From Bacillus sp. M6-12 (GTDB lineage: Bacteria; Bacillota; Bacilli; Bacillales; DSM-1321), in assembly GCF_002860285.1 (NCBI RefSeq), contig NZ_PGVF01000001.1, positions 248,001 to 312,000 on the forward strand: DNA of 64,000 nucleotides. Direction: 5' to 3'. This document shows, one piece after another, positions 42,962-51,210 of this stretch. How positions within the stretch are numbered: position 1 is the stretch's first letter; every line of letters begins with the position of its first letter. The notes beneath the pieces are model-generated. The model was not told the DNA's origin. It searched no databases and was given only the letters and a program-made list of their open reading frames with translations. The position numbers and the translations under genes were made by a program.

Positions 42962-43321
42962 ATGAACGAAGAGATAACAGTATCCTTTTTAGAATTTGTA
43001 AAAGAGCTTGAACAGGAGTATAAGTATCATGCTAATGGTGGAACAAGCTATCGAACTGAAACAGCTAAAATAGCCTTAGAAGTGGCTAAAAAGACAGGCA
43101 AAAGCACACCATTTTTACATCGTGAAGCAACCATACAATATGTAACAACTTTCTTTCCGCATTTGGATGAAGAAAGAATAAAAGATGTGGTCAAAATGCT
43201 ACATGTTATAGCCAAAGACCTTCACCTCAAAGCTAATCTTTCTGATGAAATGAAGGCTCGACTTAAAGAAAAACAACTAAATCGAAAATCCTTATCTTTT
43301 CTTCTAATAAAAGATAAATAA
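42962..43321 (+). CDS. hypothetical basic helical protein
   Basis: This 119-residue protein (MNEEITVSFLEFVKELEQEY) is helical with a basic C-terminus and no recognised family. The ATG follows AAAAGGAGGGAGAG, a very strong site. Confidence 0.6.
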   Translation: MNEEITVSFLEFVKELEQEYKYHANGGTSYRTETAKIALEVAKKTGKSTPFLHREATIQYVTTFFPHLDEERIKDVVKMLHVIAKDLHLKANLSDEMKARLKEKQLNRKSLSFLLIKDK

Positions 43322-43443
43322 ACCACTAAAGTATTCATAATATGATTATGGTAAACTAAATAGTAAAATGTAAAAAATATTTTACCTAAACCTTTTTCTT
43401 TTGTATAATGGTTTTATGAAACTACAAAGAAAAGGGGAAGGCT

Positions 43444-43671
43444 ATGTTTAGAGAAAAAAGATTGTTAAGAATGAACGGACAAGAGTTTGTCAGGGGATAT
43501 ATTTTTCAATATCAGTCTATATTGGAGAAAAGAGCAACAACGTATAAAGTAGTAGGGAGAAGAAAAGGATACATAGAAATTGTGAAAGCAAATTGGGTAG
43601 AAATAGCGGTTAAATGGTTGATTGTAAAGTATAATGAGTATAAAAAGCGAAAAAATGTAAAACACACTTAA
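43444..43671 (+). CDS. small basic protein (75 aa)
   Basis: This 75-residue, strongly basic protein (MFREKRLLRMNGQEFVRGYI) is not one I recognise. The ATG follows AAAAGGGGAAGG. A TATAAT box at about 43405, with TTTACC 17 bases upstream, is a plausible promoter. Confidence 0.5.
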   Translation: MFREKRLLRMNGQEFVRGYIFQYQSILEKRATTYKVVGRRKGYIEIVKANWVEIAVKWLIVKYNEYKKRKNVKHT

Positions 43672-43724
43672 CATAAAGTCTGGAAAAATGATAAGTATGT
43701 TTACGATTGGAGAAGGAATTAAAG

Positions 43725-44180
43725 ATGAAACCTGAGTACATATCTCAATTTGAGGCGTTTATCCATGAACACTTTTTAGATGCCCTTAAAGTGTCACCAG
43801 TAAATAGCACCACTCCTTTTGAGGTTGGGGATAGTAGAAATGGAGAAAGACAATTTATCTTTGTATCCAAATGTTCTCCTTTTATGTATGAACCTGTAAA
43901 GGGAAGAAGTATGAAAGAAAGAACCTCTGTGGAGTTCACCATGTATAATGAAGGTAAAAACTTAATTCTTCGATTTGAAGTCTTAGATATGATACTGGAA
44001 ACAGAGATTTTATCTCACCAAGCTCACCGTTTTTTATCTACTCTTATCCATCAGGATAAAATCACTTTAGTAATTATCGATGCAAACCAATATGATATTG
44101 TTTGGATGACAAACACTATCCCATTTAGAACGATTCGATTTCACTATAAAGAAATTTTTGAGATGTACAACGTAATATAG
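43725..44180 (+). CDS. hypothetical protein
   Basis: This 151-residue soluble protein (MKPEYISQFEAFIHEHFLDA) has a beta-rich second half and no recognised family. The ATG at 43725 lies seven bases after AAGGA; the upstream TTG frame start overlaps that site. A terminator-like stem follows at about 44190-44222. Confidence 0.6.
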   Translation: MKPEYISQFEAFIHEHFLDALKVSPVNSTTPFEVGDSRNGERQFIFVSKCSPFMYEPVKGRSMKERTSVEFTMYNEGKNLILRFEVLDMILETEILSHQAHRFLSTLIHQDKITLVIIDANQYDIVWMTNTIPFRTIRFHYKEIFEMYNVI

Positions 44181-44327
44181 ACCAAAAGTTGCGAAGTCCT
44201 TTTTTAAAAGGGCTTTTTTTGTTTGTAAATTGGCATCTATATCCAAAGATAAATTTACATATAAGAGAGGAGGAACAAAAAACAAGGTGTTTTATAAAAA
44301 CAATAGATAGGACAGGTGAGGTAAATC

Positions 44328-44816
44328 ATGATGTATTTACAAATTGACCCTTGTAAAAACCAAAACAAGGGAGAGGTTAAGGTAACTGGTTTATGGTTTA
44401 AGATGGCTCTTTCCCTCTTTTATAAAATGGGTATAATCGGAGCATGTCTTTTTATTCTAAAGGTAACACTGAAAAAATTAACAGATACAGGTGAAATAAA
44501 AAGTGCTCAAAAGGTTGCTTTGTTATCGGTGAATTTTTTAGTAAAAGGTTTTTTGTTTCTAATTTTTGTGTCGATTTGGGATTGTTTTAGCCAAATATGG
44601 TGGGTTTGCAATCTCATTATACAAGCTGGTGATACAGATAGTTTAGTTTCTTTTCTATTAGGAATTACAAAGGTTATTAATCACTTTGCTCTCGAACTTT
44701 ATTTAACAACAACTTTAGTCGCTCTAACCGTTATGTCCTCTAAGCATAAAAAGGGAGAAAAGCTCTCTTATTTTAAAGTATTTTGGACATGTAGGCATGT
44801 TTTCAAAATAAGTTAA
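44328..44816 (+). CDS. membrane protein (four TM), DUF2975-like layout
   Basis: This 162-residue protein has four hydrophobic segments (about 25-45, 62-85, 90-120, 125-145) and short loops. The layout resembles small DUF2975-type membrane proteins but I see no diagnostic motif. The ATG follows GGTGAGG. A hairpin with T-run follows at 44820-44855. Confidence 0.55.
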   Translation: MMYLQIDPCKNQNKGEVKVTGLWFKMALSLFYKMGIIGACLFILKVTLKKLTDTGEIKSAQKVALLSVNFLVKGFLFLIFVSIWDCFSQIWWVCNLIIQAGDTDSLVSFLLGITKVINHFALELYLTTTLVALTVMSSKHKKGEKLSYFKVFWTCRHVFKIS

Positions 44817-44860
44817 TAAAAAAAAGTCTCTTTTTAAAAAAGAGGCTCTTTTTTTGTTGT

Positions 44861-45091
44861 TTAGTAATTCCAGCCATGCTTTTTCGCATACTCTTCAGGG
44901 TCTTCCCCCTTCTCATACGCTTCTTGTGTTAATCGGTTGTATTCTTCTAACTCACTTTGACTAATAGATTTGTAGCTTCCGTCTTCATTCTTCACAATTC
45001 CTGAATCTGTCAATATCATACAGCCTGATAATAGGGTGCTTACAAGCAGGATACCTATTATCAAAACGAATTTCTTTTTCATAAATTCCAA
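44861..45091 (-). CDS. small lipoprotein (76 aa)
   Basis: This 76-residue protein has a lipoprotein signal with lipobox LSGC (C24) and an acidic mature part of about 52 residues (ending EDPEEYAKKHGWNY). No family is recognised. The TTG start at 45091 is seven bases after GAGGAGG. It is divergent from the secreted subtilase gene. Confidence 0.65.
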   Translation of the reverse strand: MEFMKKKFVLIIGILLVSTLLSGCMILTDSGIVKNEDGSYKSISQSELEEYNRLTQEAYEKGEDPEEYAKKHGWNY

Positions 45092-45252
45092 TGTAATGCC
45101 TCCTCTATCTCAATTCTTTCTATCTCTTACTTGGTGACTTTCTCTTTTATAACCAGTTTTTTCTATCATTAAACAGCATCAAACATATGATAATAGTTTC
45201 ATTATAGTCTTCCTGCATATAAGAAAGAAAATGCATCAAAGGAGGGCTTGTC

Positions 45253-46680
45253 GTGAACAAAAAAACACCTTTTCTACTCTTAATGTTAATCGTTTTGTTA
45301 TTTCTTACCCCTATTACAAGTTTTGCATCTGGAAAATCAATCAATGTCTCTTATAATGGCAAATCAGTTGCTTTTTCACAAGTAAAACCTTATATGGATA
45401 ATAAAACGCACCGAGTTATGCTTCCTGTTCGAGCGGTATCAGAAAAAATGGGAGCAAAAGTAACTTGGGTATCCAAAACCAAGATGGTCATCATTAAGTC
45501 GAAATCAAAAACCATTATTCTACCAATCAATACAAAGAAAGCGATTGTAAACGGTAAAACGATTAAATTAGATGCTTCGGCTTCTTTAGTAAAAGGACAA
45601 GTTGTTGTTCCTTTACGATTTGTTAGTGAAGCATTGGGTACAACAATAAAATGGGATGCAAAGAAGAATACAGTTTGGATTACATCGCCAACAGGTAAAA
45701 AACCAGTTACAAAGCCAGTAACGAAGCCTGTCGTAACCAAACCAGTAACACCAAAACCAGCACCAGTAAAAGAGCCTGTAAAAAAACCGACTACACCTGT
45801 TTCACAAACTCCAACTGAAAAAGAAGAGGAAAAGCCAGTAAAAACGCCTGTTATCCCTGCAAAGCCTGTAGTGACTGAACAGAAAGAAGAACCTGGTCTA
45901 TTGAAAGAAGCAACTGGAAAAGGGGTAAAAGTAGCCATTATGGATTCTGGTATTTCTGCTCACTCTGACCTAACGATTGCAGGAGGGAAAAATTTCGTAG
46001 ATTCTAACGCTTCTTATGCTGATGGTCATGGTCATGGAACAATCGTTGCTGGTATTGTTGCTGGAAAGAAATATGGACTTGCTCCTGATGTAGAGTTATA
46101 TTCTTTGAGAGTATTAGACAACAACAATAGAGGTTGGGGCTACATGATGGTCAATGCCATTGATTGGGCGATTGAGAACGATATTGATATTATCAACATG
46201 AGCATTATTATGGATACTGAAGATTATTACCTCAATCAAGCAATTAAAAAAGCTCTGGAACATGGGATTATCCTTGTTGCTTGTGCAGGAAATAACGGAG
46301 GAAATGTCACAAATCCTGCTTCTTTAGATGGTGTGATTTCCGTAGGAGCATTAAATTCCGATTGGAAAACAAGAGCCTATTTCTCTTCCTATATTGGAAA
46401 AGTAGATTATATGGCACAAGGAGCAAACATTTACAGCACTAACCGATTTGGTTCATATGATAGTGGCTGGAATGGAACATCATTCTCCGCTCCTTATGTA
46501 ACAGGAATCTTCGCTCTTTACAAAGAAGCCTTTCCGAACGCAACAGCACAAGAATTAAAAGAATTAGTTCTGAAACAGTCAAAATCAGTAGATGGACAAC
46601 CTGATTGGAAAATTCCACAAAAGCCAAAATATACAACGAAACTGGTTGATAACCAAACGCATTATCTTCCAATTCGCTAA
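45253..46680 (+). CDS. secreted subtilisin-family protease with copper-amine-oxidase N-like domain
   Basis: This 475-residue protein has a signal peptide (cleavage near SFA-SG) and a copper-amine-oxidase N-terminal-type domain (about 28-145, with the LPVRAVSEKMGA and VPLRFVSEALG repeats). A Pro/Lys/Thr/Val-rich linker (about 150-205) leads into a peptidase S8 domain with D231 in VAIMDSGIS, H261 in DGHGHGTIVAG, CAGNNGG and S410 in GTSFSAPY. The triad is intact, so an active serine protease is expected. It lacks the usual subtilisin propeptide; the N-terminal domain may replace it or bind the wall. The GTG follows AAAGGAGGG. Monocistronic. Confidence 0.9.
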   Translation: MNKKTPFLLLMLIVLLFLTPITSFASGKSINVSYNGKSVAFSQVKPYMDNKTHRVMLPVRAVSEKMGAKVTWVSKTKMVIIKSKSKTIILPINTKKAIVNGKTIKLDASASLVKGQVVVPLRFVSEALGTTIKWDAKKNTVWITSPTGKKPVTKPVTKPVVTKPVTPKPAPVKEPVKKPTTPVSQTPTEKEEEKPVKTPVIPAKPVVTEQKEEPGLLKEATGKGVKVAIMDSGISAHSDLTIAGGKNFVDSNASYADGHGHGTIVAGIVAGKKYGLAPDVELYSLRVLDNNNRGWGYMMVNAIDWAIENDIDIINMSIIMDTEDYYLNQAIKKALEHGIILVACAGNNGGNVTNPASLDGVISVGALNSDWKTRAYFSSYIGKVDYMAQGANIYSTNRFGSYDSGWNGTSFSAPYVTGIFALYKEAFPNATAQELKELVLKQSKSVDGQPDWKIPQKPKYTTKLVDNQTHYLPIR

Positions 46681-46708
46681 TACCCATTCTTTTGAATGGG
46701 TTTTTTAC
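46681..46708 (+). terminator. rho-independent terminator
   Basis: ACCCATTC / GAATGGGT stem and T-run immediately after the protease stop codon. Confidence 0.85.
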
Positions 46709-46759
46709 ATATATATGAGGGAGTTTTTATTTTGCCTATAAACACCCTAAATAAATTAA

Positions 46760-46788
46760 TTGTCTATAGTCATTGAAAATGCTACAAT
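46760..46788 (+). promoter_or_regulatory. promoter with shared operator (46832 gene)
   Basis: TTGTCT at 46760-46765, 17-base spacer, TACAAT at 46783-46788. TTGTCTATAGTCATTG is the operator variant. Confidence 0.8.
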
Positions 46789-46831
46789 AAAAATAGCATT
46801 TAAATCTAACATAAAGGAGTTTTTATCGTAC

Positions 46832-47527
46832 ATGGGAAAGAATAATCAAAAACAAGCTCAAAGCAATAAGACAAGCATCACTATCATTGGTCTTGTTCTT
46901 CTTGGAATTATCGTGCTTATGAGTTCACTGATATTTTTGCAGGAAAAAAGTAAAGGTGATACCTCTAAGGATTTAGAAAATATGTATTCTGAACTATCAA
47001 CCATTGGAGAAAAGTCTTCACCTGTTCATATCGTAGAGTTCGGAGATTACAAGTGTCCTTTCTGTAAGGAATTTAATGCGTCTGTTGTTCCTACGATTAT
47101 CGAAAACTATGTAGATACAGGAAAAGCTCAATTTCACTTTATCAACTACAGCTTCTTAGGAACAGATTCTCCTTATATTGCTCAATTTACAGAAACCGTT
47201 CGCCAAGAATTAGGTGAAGAAGAATTTTGGACATTCCATGACGCAGTTTATGCAAATCAAGGAGACGAATCAACCGTATGGGGTACAGAAGAGTTCTTGA
47301 CAGATATCCTAAAAGACGTTGTATCGAACGAAGAAGATGTTCAGAAAGTAGTAAAAGCAGTTCAAGAAAACAAATATCAGAAAAATATTGAGGAACAAAA
47401 TCAATTAACGAATAAATTGCAAGTAAAAGGAACGCCAACGATAATGGTTAATGGAAAAGAAATGGTTTTAACATCACCAGAAGCGTTCTTCCAAGAGTTA
47501 GACAAAGCTGTTGCTGAAAATAAATAA
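46832..47527 (+). CDS. membrane-anchored DsbA/BdbD-like thiol-disulfide oxidoreductase
   Basis: This 231-residue protein has one N-terminal membrane anchor (about 16-36) and an extracytoplasmic thioredoxin fold of the DsbA/BdbD type. The active site CPFC is at C75-C78, and the cis-proline loop is VKGTPTIMVNG. It should form or shuffle disulphide bonds in exported proteins. The window contains several exported proteins under similar promoters, although few have paired cysteines. The frame is open upstream over the promoter; I chose the ATG at 46832, though AAAGGAG is a longish 12 bases away. No BdbC-like partner is adjacent. Confidence 0.85.
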   Translation: MGKNNQKQAQSNKTSITIIGLVLLGIIVLMSSLIFLQEKSKGDTSKDLENMYSELSTIGEKSSPVHIVEFGDYKCPFCKEFNASVVPTIIENYVDTGKAQFHFINYSFLGTDSPYIAQFTETVRQELGEEEFWTFHDAVYANQGDESTVWGTEEFLTDILKDVVSNEEDVQKVVKAVQENKYQKNIEEQNQLTNKLQVKGTPTIMVNGKEMVLTSPEAFFQELDKAVAENK

Positions 47528-47651
47528 TAAAGAGAGGAGAGTTGACAATTTGTTGGCTCTTTTTTCTTTTTTTATCAGTTTAGCATTGAACCCATCTTTC
47601 TATCCTTTTAAAATAGAAGGTAATCATGACATGAAAAGAGAGGGTGAAAAA

Positions 47652-48338
47652 ATGGATAAGGCTGAAAGAGAGATAGATATAGAGCTAAAAAACATAAAAA
47701 TGGAACAAAATAAAGAACTTGGTTATTTAGATATTTCCATTGAAGCCTATGCTATTGCATCTACAGAAGTCGAACAAAGAAAAGTTGGAGAAGCTGTACT
47801 CAACATATATGATGAAAATTGGGGGAATGTAGTTGAATTTGCTGACGAGCATAGCTCTACCCGATTAGATATGATAACATCCGTCTGTTTTAAAGAATGT
47901 GAGGAACAGTATGGCTTTGTTCCGATAGATGAACCATCTCATGATTTACATAGAAGAATCGTATATGGAAGATTAGCCATTTTAGACAACTTCACTATTT
48001 TTAAAGAGTTTCAAAATCAAGGATATGGGACAGAATTTATGAAAGAGCTATTATCCTTTCTTACTCATATTCTAAATGTGCATTTTATCCTTTTACAAGC
48101 TCAGCCTTATATACAGTCATTTCCCCATCAAGGAGAACAATTAACGCCTTTTCAAATAAATGAGAATCGAAAATACATAAATAAATATAAACAAAAATTG
48201 TTTTACTATTATCATGAACGATTTGGATTTCAGCCAACTGGAAACCCTGAACTGAATTTCATGGTGTTTAAAACAAACAATATTAGCTTTCTTCAAGATA
48301 TGCGAAGATGGATTTCAGATGAAGATATCACTGCTTAA
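47652..48338 (+). CDS. GNAT-family acetyltransferase
   Basis: This 228-residue protein has a GNAT pattern: LAILDNFTIFKEFQNQGYG at about 108-126, in which QNQGYG is the acetyl-CoA pyrophosphate loop, followed by FMKELLSF and a late YYHERFGFQPTG. Substrate unknown. I placed the start at the ATG at 47652 after GAGAGGGTG; another ATG at 47631 is possible. A hairpin (AGAG..GAC / GTTGGCTCT) with T-run at about 47540-47570 separates it from the DsbA-like gene. Confidence 0.7.
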   Translation: MDKAEREIDIELKNIKMEQNKELGYLDISIEAYAIASTEVEQRKVGEAVLNIYDENWGNVVEFADEHSSTRLDMITSVCFKECEEQYGFVPIDEPSHDLHRRIVYGRLAILDNFTIFKEFQNQGYGTEFMKELLSFLTHILNVHFILLQAQPYIQSFPHQGEQLTPFQINENRKYINKYKQKLFYYYHERFGFQPTGNPELNFMVFKTNNISFLQDMRRWISDEDITA

Positions 48339-48397
48339 TGAAAAATGCTATTTGCCATATAAGGAATATATGAGAGCTTATAAAGGAGCTTAATGAT

Positions 48398-48429
48398 TGA
48401 GAGGCTATGGGAAACCATAGTCTTTTTTG
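48398..48429 (+). terminator. rho-independent terminator
   Basis: GGCTATGG / CCATAGTC stem with GAAA loop and T-run, about 60 bases after the GNAT gene. Confidence 0.75.
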
Positions 48430-48480
48430 TTCGTTAATATATACTGAAATTTAACATTAAAAATAAATCTAAATTTAATA

Positions 48481-48521
48481 CTATATTCAGTATTGAATAT
48501 AGCCACTTATTTGTGTATAAT
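48481..48521 (+). promoter_or_regulatory. promoter with palindromic operator for the Phd-like gene
   Basis: TTGAAT at 48493-48498, 17-base spacer and TATAAT at 48516-48521. A perfect palindrome CTATATTCA-GTAT-TGAATATAG (48481-48502) covers the -35 box. That placement is typical of autorepression by an antitoxin. Confidence 0.75.
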
Positions 48522-48556
48522 AAAAAATACGATAAACGTACATGGGAGGAATATAA

Positions 48557-48934
48557 GTGAAATTGCCAAATCTAAAAGAACTAATGATTAGTCTAACAGA
48601 CTTTAAAAAACAAATACCTGATATTATCACTAAAAAATCTACAAAGGTTATTATCAAAAACAATGAACCTGTATCTATCTTTATGCCATATGAACAATAT
48701 CTCTCTATGAATGAGGTCATAAAAGCGACAGGAGAAGATATTACACTAAGCAATGGAGTTGTCGTTAAAGTATGTGTGGAGCAAGAAGATAACCAAATTG
48801 CGATTAAAACATATCTTAAAATGAAAACATCTGGTGAGTACAAGCTCCATTTTACTCAATATCTTGGAAATCCAAATGTAGAACAAACGCTGACTACAGA
48901 AGAATTAGTCGCTCATTACGAATTGAAAAAATAA
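48557..48934 (+). CDS. Phd/YefM-like antitoxin or regulator, no toxin adjacent
   Basis: This 125-residue protein starts with a Phd/YefM-like DNA-binding domain (about 8-55: ISLTDFKKQIPDIITKKS, VIIKNNEPVSIFMPYEQY). Its C-terminal 70 residues are beta-rich (ITLSNGVVVKVCVEQED) and do not look like a toxin-neutralising tail I know. No RelE, Doc or other toxin gene is next to it. It could be an orphan regulator. The GTG follows GGGAGGA. Its promoter is overlapped by a perfect palindrome, and a strong terminator follows. Confidence 0.72.
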   Translation: MKLPNLKELMISLTDFKKQIPDIITKKSTKVIIKNNEPVSIFMPYEQYLSMNEVIKATGEDITLSNGVVVKVCVEQEDNQIAIKTYLKMKTSGEYKLHFTQYLGNPNVEQTLTTEELVAHYELKK

Positions 48935-48941
48935 TCCCTGA

Positions 48942-48979
48942 ACACTCAACTGTACAAATGGTTGAGTGTTTTTTTATTG
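48942..48979 (+). terminator. rho-independent terminator
   Basis: AACACTCAAC / GTTGAGTGTT perfect ten-base stem followed by a T-run. Confidence 0.85.
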
Positions 48980-49054
48980 AACAGAATAGAACCGCTTATC
49001 CATAGAAAGGAAGGGTTTATTTTTTGATAATAAAGAGAGAGAGGAGGAATCTAT

Positions 49055-49498
49055 ATGAATTATCATTTTCCTCACCAGAGGATACTTGGATTAAAAGAGC
49101 TTGAAGAAAAACAAGCTCAACAAGAATATGTCTCACGAAAGAAAAGACAATTGGACTTAGAGGAAGAACGTGAAAGAGTGCAAAACCAGAAAGAGAAAAT
49201 GAGGTTAGAATTTGAACAACAACCAAAAAAGACAATTTCAGAGATAATCACTTTTCAACAATGGATAGAGTATATGGATAAAGAAATAGACTTTATTGAT
49301 TTCCTGATAGAAAAAGCAGTTCAAGAAGTAGAAAAACAACAGGAAGTCATGCTCGAAAAAATGAAGGATACAAAGGTATGGAATCAATGGAAAGAGCGTT
49401 CTATGACCGCATTTTATAAAGAAGAAGAACGAAAAGAACAATTAGAAGCAGATGAAGTGGCAATATTAAGTCATTTCCGCAAAAGTCTTTCATTTTAA
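49055..49498 (+). CDS. fliJ: FliJ-like flagellar export chaperone
   Basis: This 147-residue coiled-coil protein has the length and sequence pattern of Bacillus FliJ. It has an N-terminal F..QRILGLKELEEKQAQQEY, a middle Q.WIEYMDKEIDFIDFLIEK hairpin region, and a C-terminal second helix ending KEQLEADEVAILSHFRK. FliJ binds the flagellar export ATPase complex and chaperones. Here it stands alone with no other flagellar gene within the window, which is unusual. The ATG follows GAGAGGAGG. A hypothetical coiled-coil protein of other function cannot be excluded by sequence alone. Confidence 0.65.
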   Translation: MNYHFPHQRILGLKELEEKQAQQEYVSRKKRQLDLEEERERVQNQKEKMRLEFEQQPKKTISEIITFQQWIEYMDKEIDFIDFLIEKAVQEVEKQQEVMLEKMKDTKVWNQWKERSMTAFYKEEERKEQLEADEVAILSHFRKSLSF

Positions 49499-49673
49499 TG
49501 AACCAAAATAACGAAAAATCATAAACAAATGAGCTTCCTGAATACATGTGGCTTTTTTTGTATTAAATCAAACCCTATTAGTCATTCTATGTTCCTCTTT
49601 TAAGCTCTTATAGATTCAAAAGGGGTGGCCTATAATGTAGGACTGGATAATAGAGGAAAGGGGATAAAAACAA

Positions 49674-50906
49674 ATGTCAATATTACAAAATCAATTACTA
49701 TTAATTAATCAAACAAAAGAAAAGGAGCTTCAAGATAAGCTCATTGAAGGATTTTTAAGAGAATTTACAAAACAAGACTATTTTTACTGTGTGGCTTCAT
49801 GGAAAGAAAATCTTCAAGACGTTTACCCATTTGTCGGTCATTTTCAAAATGTACCTTGCTTTTATGTCTTTACGGAGGCTGAAATTGCTAAAAACTTTGC
49901 AAAACACTATGAATTAACGAATCCTAATGGAGAACCCTTCTTTTTAAAGATAACAATGAACTCCTTTTATCAAGTGATTCAAGACTATCGTGAAATAGGT
50001 GTGCCATTAATCATGTTCGATGAAGGAGCTAATTTATTGTGTCACAATATATCTTATGTCATTGCAAGGGTTGAGGAAATTATAAGAGAAAAAGAACGAA
50101 GTGAAATTATCTTAGGAAGAGATAAAGAAACAGGAGAAAAAGTATTCTTGATGAACCAAAATAGATTAAAAAATACCCTTTTATTAGGTGGAGTTGGTTC
50201 TGGTAAGTTATCCTTATCGGTTTTACCTATGATTTATCAAGATTTAATGAAAAAGAATCAAGCGATGACCGTTTTATCTTCCAATACCGATGTGTTAGAT
50301 AAATCATTTATCATGGCAAGGTATTACAAGAAGACGGTTACTTATATTAATTTAAAATCACCCGAATCATATATTGAAAAAGTATCAGGATTAACCAAAG
50401 AGGATTTCTTAAATGAGAACAACGTATTGTTAATTTCTGTATCAGAAAAGGGAGAAAACCCAAAAGAAAAAGAACTACTTTCTATTATTGAAGCAAGAAT
50501 GAAAGAGGCAGTTCAGCATGATAGCAGAGCAAACAATGAAGTCGTTCAATCCTTATATATTATAGACACTCCTCCGCTATTTCCCTTGACCGATTTGGTT
50601 AGAAACAGCGAAGAATGGGGTGTAAGCATTACCCTTTCTCTTGAAGGTGAAAAACTGACAAAGAAAAATGGTGTTTACGAAAAATCAATTCTTAATCAGT
50701 TTGGAAATATGATAGCTTATCCTGGTTTATTACCAAGAAGTGTAAAGGAATCTATCGGGATTGATTATAGCCATATTGAATTTCTAAATTTTAAAGAAGC
50801 AGGATATTATGTAGATAATAAAACTGGTCTTGCTCTATTGGACTTTATTCCTGTTGAAGAAGAAAAAGCATTTAAACAATTTTATGAGAACTTACGTTTC
50901 AAATAA
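49674..50906 (+). CDS. SseB-like domain fused to a degenerate VirD4/TraG-like ATPase
   Basis: This 410-residue soluble protein appears to join two parts. Residues about 25-125 resemble an SseB-type domain (YPFVGHFQNVPCFYVFTEAE onward). Residues about 145-405 have the layout of a VirD4/TraG/HerA ATPase: a Walker-A-like GGVGSGKL (172-179, with Leu where Ser or Thr is normal) and a Walker-B-like SLYIIDTPPL (D298, with Thr in place of Glu). Later come an EEWGVSITLSLEG block like the sensor strand, and GNMIAYPGL. No membrane segments are present. Conjugative coupling activity is doubtful given the altered motifs. It is monocistronic, with a good terminator at 50917-50947. Confidence 0.6.
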   Translation: MSILQNQLLLINQTKEKELQDKLIEGFLREFTKQDYFYCVASWKENLQDVYPFVGHFQNVPCFYVFTEAEIAKNFAKHYELTNPNGEPFFLKITMNSFYQVIQDYREIGVPLIMFDEGANLLCHNISYVIARVEEIIREKERSEIILGRDKETGEKVFLMNQNRLKNTLLLGGVGSGKLSLSVLPMIYQDLMKKNQAMTVLSSNTDVLDKSFIMARYYKKTVTYINLKSPESYIEKVSGLTKEDFLNENNVLLISVSEKGENPKEKELLSIIEARMKEAVQHDSRANNEVVQSLYIIDTPPLFPLTDLVRNSEEWGVSITLSLEGEKLTKKNGVYEKSILNQFGNMIAYPGLLPRSVKESIGIDYSHIEFLNFKEAGYYVDNKTGLALLDFIPVEEEKAFKQFYENLRFK

Positions 50907-50916
50907 ATTATAATAT

Positions 50917-50948
50917 GAGAGCTTCCTTATCATAAGGAGGCTTTTTTA
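50917..50948 (+). terminator. rho-independent terminator
   Basis: AGAGCTTCCTT / AAGGAGGCT stem and T-run after the 49674 gene. Confidence 0.75.
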
Positions 50949-51210
50949 TTTGCAAACAATCGCTCTTTTCTTTTAAATAAAACAGCTTGGCTGTGATTAA
51001 TAGTCTAAAAATGCGACATTTCATAAGAGTCTATGGAATTTTTATAAAACCTATATAGGTTTATGTTTTCCGAAAGTTGTTTTCTGGAAAATTGTATATG
51101 TAGAGGGAGTTCGGGGGGTAATTTATCTAAAAAGAACACTCTATAATAAAAGGTAATCATTAAAGAAGGTGTTTGGATAACAACTTTATTAAGGAAAAGG
51201 ATGATGAAAA
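50949..51210. other. intergenic region with a 16-base palindrome
   Basis: No gene is seen. It contains ATTAATAGTCTAA near 50997 (a degenerate shared-operator sequence), the perfect palindrome AAACCTATATAGGTTT at 51047-51062, a TTTTCC / GGAAAA pair just after it, and TATAAT near 51143 as a possible -10 for the 51211 gene. Confidence 0.45.

Noticed and set aside
45390..45938. 182-codon minus-strand frame rich in Thr/Val/Phe
   Set aside because: It is antisense to the Pro/Lys/Thr linker of the subtilase, and its composition is the mirror of that linker.
48386..48430. 14-codon frame (MIERLWETIVFFVR) after AAAGGAG
   Set aside because: It runs through the stem and T-run of a terminator; the frame is a by-product of that structure.
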